A stretch of DNA of 64,000 nucleotides. Origin: a marine actinobacterium MedAcidi-G3. GTDB taxonomy: Bacteria; Actinomycetota; Acidimicrobiia; Acidimicrobiales; Poriferisodalaceae. Under the pieces are notes generated by a model. It worked only from the letters and a program-made list of their open reading frames with translations. It had not been told where the DNA came from and did no database searches. Location: NCBI GenBank assembly GCA_000817105.1, contig JUEP01000004.1:32400-96399 (forward strand), in the 5' to 3' direction. A program made the position numbers and the translations under genes. Shown here one piece after another: positions 60,235-64,000 of the stretch. Within the stretch, counting starts at the first letter, position 1, and each line of letters begins with the position of its first letter.

Positions 60235-61428
60235 ATGATTCCGATTGAAGAGGCCCGGACCTATGTGATGGACCGGTGTCGACCACAACCTGCTGTAGGA
60301 ACCGACGTAGCAGACGCCCTTGGGCTGGTCACTTCCGCCGATGTAATTGCAAACGAGTCTCTACCGCCGTTCGCAAATACCGCAATGGATGGCTTTGCTG
60401 TCCGGTCTGCCGACTTAGATACTGTTCCCGTCCGGTTAGAAGTTATTGAAACAATTGCAGCGGGGCACAATCCCACACGTGAGGTGGGTTTGGGTCAAGC
60501 GAGCAGAATTATGACTGGAGCGCCTATTCCAGATGGCGCGGATGCAATTGTGATGGTCGAAAAGACTTCGGTTGATGGAGATGTTGTAACTATTGAAGCT
60601 CAAGTGGAGCCCGGTAATCACATCCGTCCAGCGGGCGACGATGTGAAAGAAGGAGATCTAGTTTTTCCAGCAGGAACACGACTGAGCGCTGGCCATCTAG
60701 GAGTTCTTTGCAGCTTGGGTTTTCAAAAAATTGATACCTTTCCGCGGCTCAGAGTGGGAGTTATATCTACCGGAGATGAGCTGGTAGATGATGGGGGAGT
60801 TCTGGAACCAGGACAAATACGTGATTCGAATCGAAGAACGTTGCTTTCGTTACTTAGCGGAGATGCCTTCTCGCCTGTTGATCTAGGGCTTGTCGCCGAT
60901 AATGAACTTGCTATCGAAGAGGCTCTGTCGCAGGGTGCGCAAGACTGTGACGCGGTAATTACCTCTGGCGGAGTCAGCATGGGTGACTTTGACTATGTCA
61001 AGGCTGTTCTTGACCGGATAGGTGATATGAGATGGATGCAAATTGCCATCAAGCCGGCAAAACCACTTGCATTTGGCACGATCGGCGGAACACCTATCTT
61101 TGGTCTTCCTGGAAACCCTGTCTCGTCGATGGTCTCCTACGAGTTGTTTGCTCGGGCAGGGCTTCGTTCGATGATGGGGTTCAGAGAGCCGATCAGGCCA
61201 ATAATTAAGGGCGTTGCAGCGAAGTCAATGAGGAGAAGAGCAGACGGGAAAATCCATTACGTTCGGGTAATTGCCGAACAGGAGAATGGAACAACTGTTG
61301 TATACCCGGTTTCCGGTCAAGGCTCTCATATGTTGGCATCAATGGCGCGCTCGAATTCGCTTGCTGTTTTGCCAGACGGAGAAGGTTGTGAAGCAGGAGA
61401 ACAGGTCGACGTTTTGCTCCTTGATTAA
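60235..61428 (+). CDS. moeA: Molybdopterin molybdenumtransferase
   Basis: A 397-residue MoeA. ESLPPFANTAMDGFAVRSAD, RIMTGAPIPDGADAIVMVE, VISTGDELVDDGG and GQIRDSNRRTLLSLL, the MoeA/MogA-fold active-site loop VITSGGVSMGDFDYVKAVL, and PIFGLPGNPVSSMVSYEL are all present. It inserts molybdate into adenylated molybdopterin. ATG start at 60235; moaA and moaC follow on the same strand, making a Moco gene cluster. No Moco riboswitch was recognised upstream. Confidence 0.95.
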   Translation: MIPIEEARTYVMDRCRPQPAVGTDVADALGLVTSADVIANESLPPFANTAMDGFAVRSADLDTVPVRLEVIETIAAGHNPTREVGLGQASRIMTGAPIPDGADAIVMVEKTSVDGDVVTIEAQVEPGNHIRPAGDDVKEGDLVFPAGTRLSAGHLGVLCSLGFQKIDTFPRLRVGVISTGDELVDDGGVLEPGQIRDSNRRTLLSLLSGDAFSPVDLGLVADNELAIEEALSQGAQDCDAVITSGGVSMGDFDYVKAVLDRIGDMRWMQIAIKPAKPLAFGTIGGTPIFGLPGNPVSSMVSYELFARAGLRSMMGFREPIRPIIKGVAAKSMRRRADGKIHYVRVIAEQENGTTVVYPVSGQGSHMLASMARSNSLAVLPDGEGCEAGEQVDVLLLD

Positions 61429-61483
61429 GCTATAAAGAGCTGAGCAGGTGTCAACAGCTACGGATCGCTACCCTTGAGTCATC

Positions 61484-62482
61484 ATGCACGAAGAAGTTAC
61501 AGCCCAAGATCTAATAGACCCACATGGTCGAACAGTTCGCGACCTTCGTATTTCCGTCACTGATCGATGTAACTTCCGATGCCAGTACTGCATGCCAGCA
61601 GAGGGGATGCAATGGCTTCCGAGAGAAGAAATTTTATCCTTTGAGGAAATAGAGCGGTTTGCTCGCATCTGTATTGAGCATTTTGGGTTTAGTGGTATCC
61701 GGCTCACCGGTGGCGAACCTTTGGTTAGAGCTCACCTCCCTGAGTTGGTCCAACGATTAGCTCGTTTGGGAGTCGATGTTGCGTTGACAACTAATGGAGC
61801 AACGTTGCGACTGCATGCAGCGGCACTTGCCGACGCTGGTCTAAAGCGCATCAACATAAGTCTCGATTCGCTGCGTAAAGACAGATTTTTGGAGTTAACG
61901 AGACGCGACGAGCTTGACCGTGTTTTGAGTGGAATTGATGCTGCGATTGAGGCTGGGCTTAACCCCGTGAAGATAAACGCAGTCATGATGCGGGGAATCA
62001 ACGATGACGAAATATTAGATTTTGCCGAATTTGGAAGAGAAAAAGGTGTCACCGTTCGCTTTATTGAGTTCATGCCGCTTGAAGCTGGGGATGTATGGAA
62101 CGAAACTGTCGTGGTTCCGGCGCAAGAGATAGTCGAAACTATTAACCAGGCCATCCCCTTAGAGCCTGTTGTGCGTGGAAGTGAGCCCGCTGAAAGATGG
62201 CGGTACGCCGATGGCGGCGGCGAAGTAGGAGTTATAGCTTCGGTTACCAAGCCGTTCTGCGGTAACTGTGACCGGGTTCGCTTGACCGCAGAAGGTCAAT
62301 TTCGGACTTGTCTTTTCGCCGTAGATGAATTTGATATGCGCTCACTTCTTAGGAGCAGCGCCGGAGATGATGCGGTGGCTTCTGCGATAGCAACTGCAGT
62401 CGGAACCAAATGGGCAGGGCACTCTATTGGCCAAGTTAATTTTATTCGCCCTAAACGAACGATGAGCCAGATCGGAGGTTGA
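61484..62482 (+). CDS. moaA: GTP 3',8-cyclase (molybdenum cofactor)
   Basis: A 332-residue radical-SAM enzyme. The N-terminal cluster cysteines are Cys29, Cys33 and Cys36 in VTDRCNFRCQYCMPAEG; a GIRLTGGEPLVR strand follows; the C-terminal cluster cysteines are in KPFCGNCDRVRLTAEG and FRTCLF. It ends in Gly-Gly, the C-terminal tail that reaches the active site. With MoaC it makes cyclic pyranopterin monophosphate from GTP. ATG start; the moaC start follows by 3 bp. Confidence 0.97.
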   Translation: MHEEVTAQDLIDPHGRTVRDLRISVTDRCNFRCQYCMPAEGMQWLPREEILSFEEIERFARICIEHFGFSGIRLTGGEPLVRAHLPELVQRLARLGVDVALTTNGATLRLHAAALADAGLKRINISLDSLRKDRFLELTRRDELDRVLSGIDAAIEAGLNPVKINAVMMRGINDDEILDFAEFGREKGVTVRFIEFMPLEAGDVWNETVVVPAQEIVETINQAIPLEPVVRGSEPAERWRYADGGGEVGVIASVTKPFCGNCDRVRLTAEGQFRTCLFAVDEFDMRSLLRSSAGDDAVASAIATAVGTKWAGHSIGQVNFIRPKRTMSQIGG

Positions 62483-62485
62483 AAG

Positions 62486-62971
62486 GTGGCTGGGTCCAAA
62501 GATCCGGAATTAACGCACCTGGATTCATCCGGTCAGGCGCGTATGGTTGATGTTCTCGGAAAGGATGTGACTCGACGTCGAGCAGTGTCGAAATGTCGTA
62601 TAGAAATGGCTGCTGCTACTGCTTCCATCATCGCGAAGGGAGATGCAACCAAAGGTGATGTCTTGGCTGTAGCGAGAGTCGCCGGAATTCAGGCTGGAAA
62701 GCGTACTTCTGAGTTGATCCCGTTATGCCACCCATTAATGATTGGATCGATTTCGATCGAGTTTGAAATAGAAGAAAGTTACGTTTCTATTACTGCGGAG
62801 GCTGAGACTCTCGATCGAACCGGAGTCGAAATGGAAGCTCTAACTGCCTGTTCTGTTGCTGCACTGACTATCTATGACATGTGTAAATCGGTAGACAAAA
62901 ACATGGTGATCAGCGACTTAGCACTATGGGAAAAGACCGGTGGAAAGTCCGGCCCGTACAGTCGAAGCTAA
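62486..62971 (+). CDS. moaC: Cyclic pyranopterin monophosphate synthase
   Basis: A 161-residue Moa[61 protein letters not shown] and [21 protein letters not shown] are the conserved parts, containing the catalytic Lys and Asp-Lys residues. It completes cPMP formation from the MoaA product. GTG 62486 with GGAGG 8-12 bases upstream. It is the last recognised gene of the Moco cluster. Confidence 0.97.
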   Translation: MAGSKDPELTHLDSSGQARMVDVLGKDVTRRRAVSKCRIEMAAATASIIAKGDATKGDVLAVARVAGIQAGKRTSELIPLCHPLMIGSISIEFEIEESYVSITAEAETLDRTGVEMEALTACSVAALTIYDMCKSVDKNMVISDLALWEKTGGKSGPYSRS

Positions 62972-63038
62972 CTCCGTTGAGAACTAATTTCTTGGTAATG
63001 GAAACGAGCATTGCATCTAACGCTGTGGCTCGTAATAC

Positions 63039-63674
63039 TTGGTTGGCCGTATCCGGATTTGGGTATCGTTTCTTATAAGGCTCATTCTTGTATGCGCCTT
63101 AGTAATTTTTGCAAGATCGCTAGCTTATTTGTGGACGAAAGGTAGGAGGAGAATCGACTTGACCGAGATAGTTCTCCTCGTACTTGCGTTTGTGTGGGCT
63201 CTGGTGTTGGTCCCGGGTTGGATACGTGCGTTTTTGTATCGCGGAGGTCGCCGAACTCCAATGATGGCCTGGCAACGGCAGCTAAATACGCTGTCTCATT
63301 CATCTCCGGCCGCCGGTGTGCCAGCGCCCTTCGGAGCTCGTGTGGCAACGGTTGACCGAAGAGGAATTTATCGGCGACCGAGAAGTTCAATTCCCAACAA
63401 CAGTCGCGAGGCAGCTGTGCGCCGGCGCGATGTGCTGCGCCTTCTGGCTTTAGGTTCTGGCATGACTTTGTTCGGGTGGGTCGCAGGAGGCCTCGCAATT
63501 GTGGGAGTGACCCACATAATTTTTGACGCATCCCTGGTTGCGTACTTGGTCCTTTTGAACCAGCGACGTAAAAAAGAGATTGAGCGGCTTGCTCAAATCC
63601 ATTATCTAAAGCCACAAATAGCTATAGCTGGCGAGCTTGCAGACGATGGCACTGGGCGAAGCGCCACCAAATAG
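63039..63674 (+). CDS. Conserved actinobacterial-type membrane protein, unknown
   Basis: A 211-residue protein with about four membrane spans: SFLIRLILVCALVIFARSL, VLLVLAFVWALVLVPGWIRA, and two near the end (LALGSGMTLFGWVAGGLAIV, DASLVAYLVLL). The middle is basic, hydrophilic and cytoplasmic (RRTPMMAWQRQLNTLSHSS...). This layout, two N-terminal helices with a P/R-rich loop then a C-terminal pair, is seen in uncharacterised actinobacterial proteins. The start is TTG 63039 and uncertain. It follows moaC by 67 bp. Confidence 0.6.
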   Translation: MVGRIRIWVSFLIRLILVCALVIFARSLAYLWTKGRRRIDLTEIVLLVLAFVWALVLVPGWIRAFLYRGGRRTPMMAWQRQLNTLSHSSPAAGVPAPFGARVATVDRRGIYRRPRSSIPNNSREAAVRRRDVLRLLALGSGMTLFGWVAGGLAIVGVTHIIFDASLVAYLVLLNQRRKKEIERLAQIHYLKPQIAIAGELADDGTGRSATK

Positions 63675-63750
63675 ATGCAGCGGCTCGATTAAGTCGCCCC
63701 CTCAACGTCCTGCATCGATCAGTTTTGCTGTATCGTCCAAAGGTCCCTAT

Positions 63751-63823
63751 GGGGGTGTAGCTCAGTTGGTAGAGCGCTTCGGTCGCATCGAAGAGGCCAG
63801 GGGTTCAATTCCCCTCACCTCCA
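63751..63823 (+). tRNA. tRNA-Ala (anticodon CGC)
   Basis: The cloverleaf is complete: acceptor GGGGGTG/CACCTCC, D arm GCTC/GAGC, anticodon stem CTTCG/CGAAG with loop GTCGCAT (anticodon CGC), and T arm AGGGG/CCCCT with TTCAATT. The third acceptor pair is G-U, the alanine identity element. No CCA is encoded (discriminator A, then CGCC). It reads the GCG codon. Confidence 0.95.
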
Positions 63824-63840
63824 CGCCATTCAGAAAGATT

Positions 63841-64000
63841 CTGTCGCGCAGTCTCACTGGCGGACCTCTGTTAATAGCGCTGATGTTTGTGTTCCTCATA
63901 AGCGGTTGTGCTGAGACTGCCGCTGAGAGCACTTACTCAGGCTTAGAGGTAAAGCAGCCTCAAATCATGCCGGACCCAGTTCTCATAGATACTCAAGGCC
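63841..64000 (+). CDS. N-terminal part of a lipoprotein gene, runs off right edge, start unclear
   Basis: One frame runs open through the edge and reads SRSLTGGPLLIALMFVFLISGC, then AETAAESTYSGLEVKQPQIM. It is a signal peptide with lipobox LISGC ahead of the acylated cysteine, so the mature part would be outside the membrane. There is no ATG or GTG before the basic region; the start may be CTG 63841, ATT 63838 or, less likely, the internal ATG 63883. Only about 34 residues after the Cys are visible. The protein family cannot be named. Confidence 0.5.
   Translation, partial: MSRSLTGGPLLIALMFVFLISGCAETAAESTYSGLEVKQPQIMPDPVLIDTQG

Noticed and set aside
61732-62250. 172-residue minus-strand ORF
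   Set aside because: Antisense shadow of moaA with Ser/Pro/Ala-biased composition.
63751-63823. tRNA-Ala as a phage or element attachment site
   Set aside because: No integrase or duplicated tRNA end is in the window.

Overview
The window looks like a chromosomal segment of a free-living, probably aquatic or marine actinobacterium, most likely an uncultivated Acidimicrobiia-type lineage of moderate GC. Supporting signs are a mycothiol ligase (MshC), F420-type luciferase-like oxidoreductases, a DUF3516-type Ski2-like helicase, a two-domain DUF4333-like lipoprotein, thiolase and HMG-CoA-synthase-like acyl-CoA genes and the MEP pathway (dxs). Lineage is inferred from gene content only. Genes are dense, many with 4-base stop/start overlaps, and no phage, insertion sequence or CRISPR array was seen.

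The main discovery is that two genes the ORF track splits at an in-frame TGA are selenoprotein genes. (1) 6769-7236 is a Bcp-type peroxiredoxin in which the peroxidatic cysteine of the TPGCT motif is TGA (TPGUT), followed by a perfect 7-bp hairpin. (2) 22244-22774 (minus) is a UGSC-family protein in which U-G-S-C is read through TGA, again followed by a hairpin. Both hairpins put a loop starting CGUG at 20-21 nt after the UGA, as expected for bacterial SECIS elements. No selA/selB/selC/selD lies in the window, so the decoding machinery must be elsewhere.

Layout. 1-6.7 kb: start of an HsaA-like flavin monooxygenase, a PNPOx-like flavoprotein, two LLM oxidoreductases, an acyl-CoA synthetase and a copper amine oxidase. 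6.8-10 kb: Sec-peroxiredoxin, GH13_18 phosphorylase and a convergent glycosyltransferase, possibly glucosylglycerate turnover. 10-18.6 kb: guaB, helicase, sugar-lactone oxidase-like protein, 2-hydroxyacid dehydrogenase, P450, prmA. 18.7-25.7 kb: a catabolic-looking island with SMP-30, a minus operon LEH - UGSC selenoprotein - partner - MaoC - SDR, and a divergent SDR - nitrile hydratase beta - alpha - activator operon of cobalt type.

25.7-37 kb: Nudix, 5'-nucleotidase, two tandem Tiki/ChaN-like paralogues, mshC, a ParA ATPase, a RecB-like nuclease, two Fpg/Nei glycosylases around an MFS exporter, a P1 peptidase and an unexplained Shine-Dalgarno-rich transcript ending in a 12-bp terminator hairpin. 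37.8-51.5 kb: aminotransferase, pncB, AcoX-like kinase, thiD, an IcmA-type mutase large subunit, ABC-F ATPase, AcuI-like reductase, Nfu, HMG-CoA-synthase-like/OB protein and thiolase. 51.5-60 kb: dxs, PAP2, flippase-like protein, tldD/pmbA, PHP phosphoesterase, uppP, FmdB-type protein. 60.2-64 kb: moeA-moaA-moaC molybdenum cofactor genes, a membrane protein, tRNA-Ala(CGC) and the start of a lipoprotein gene.
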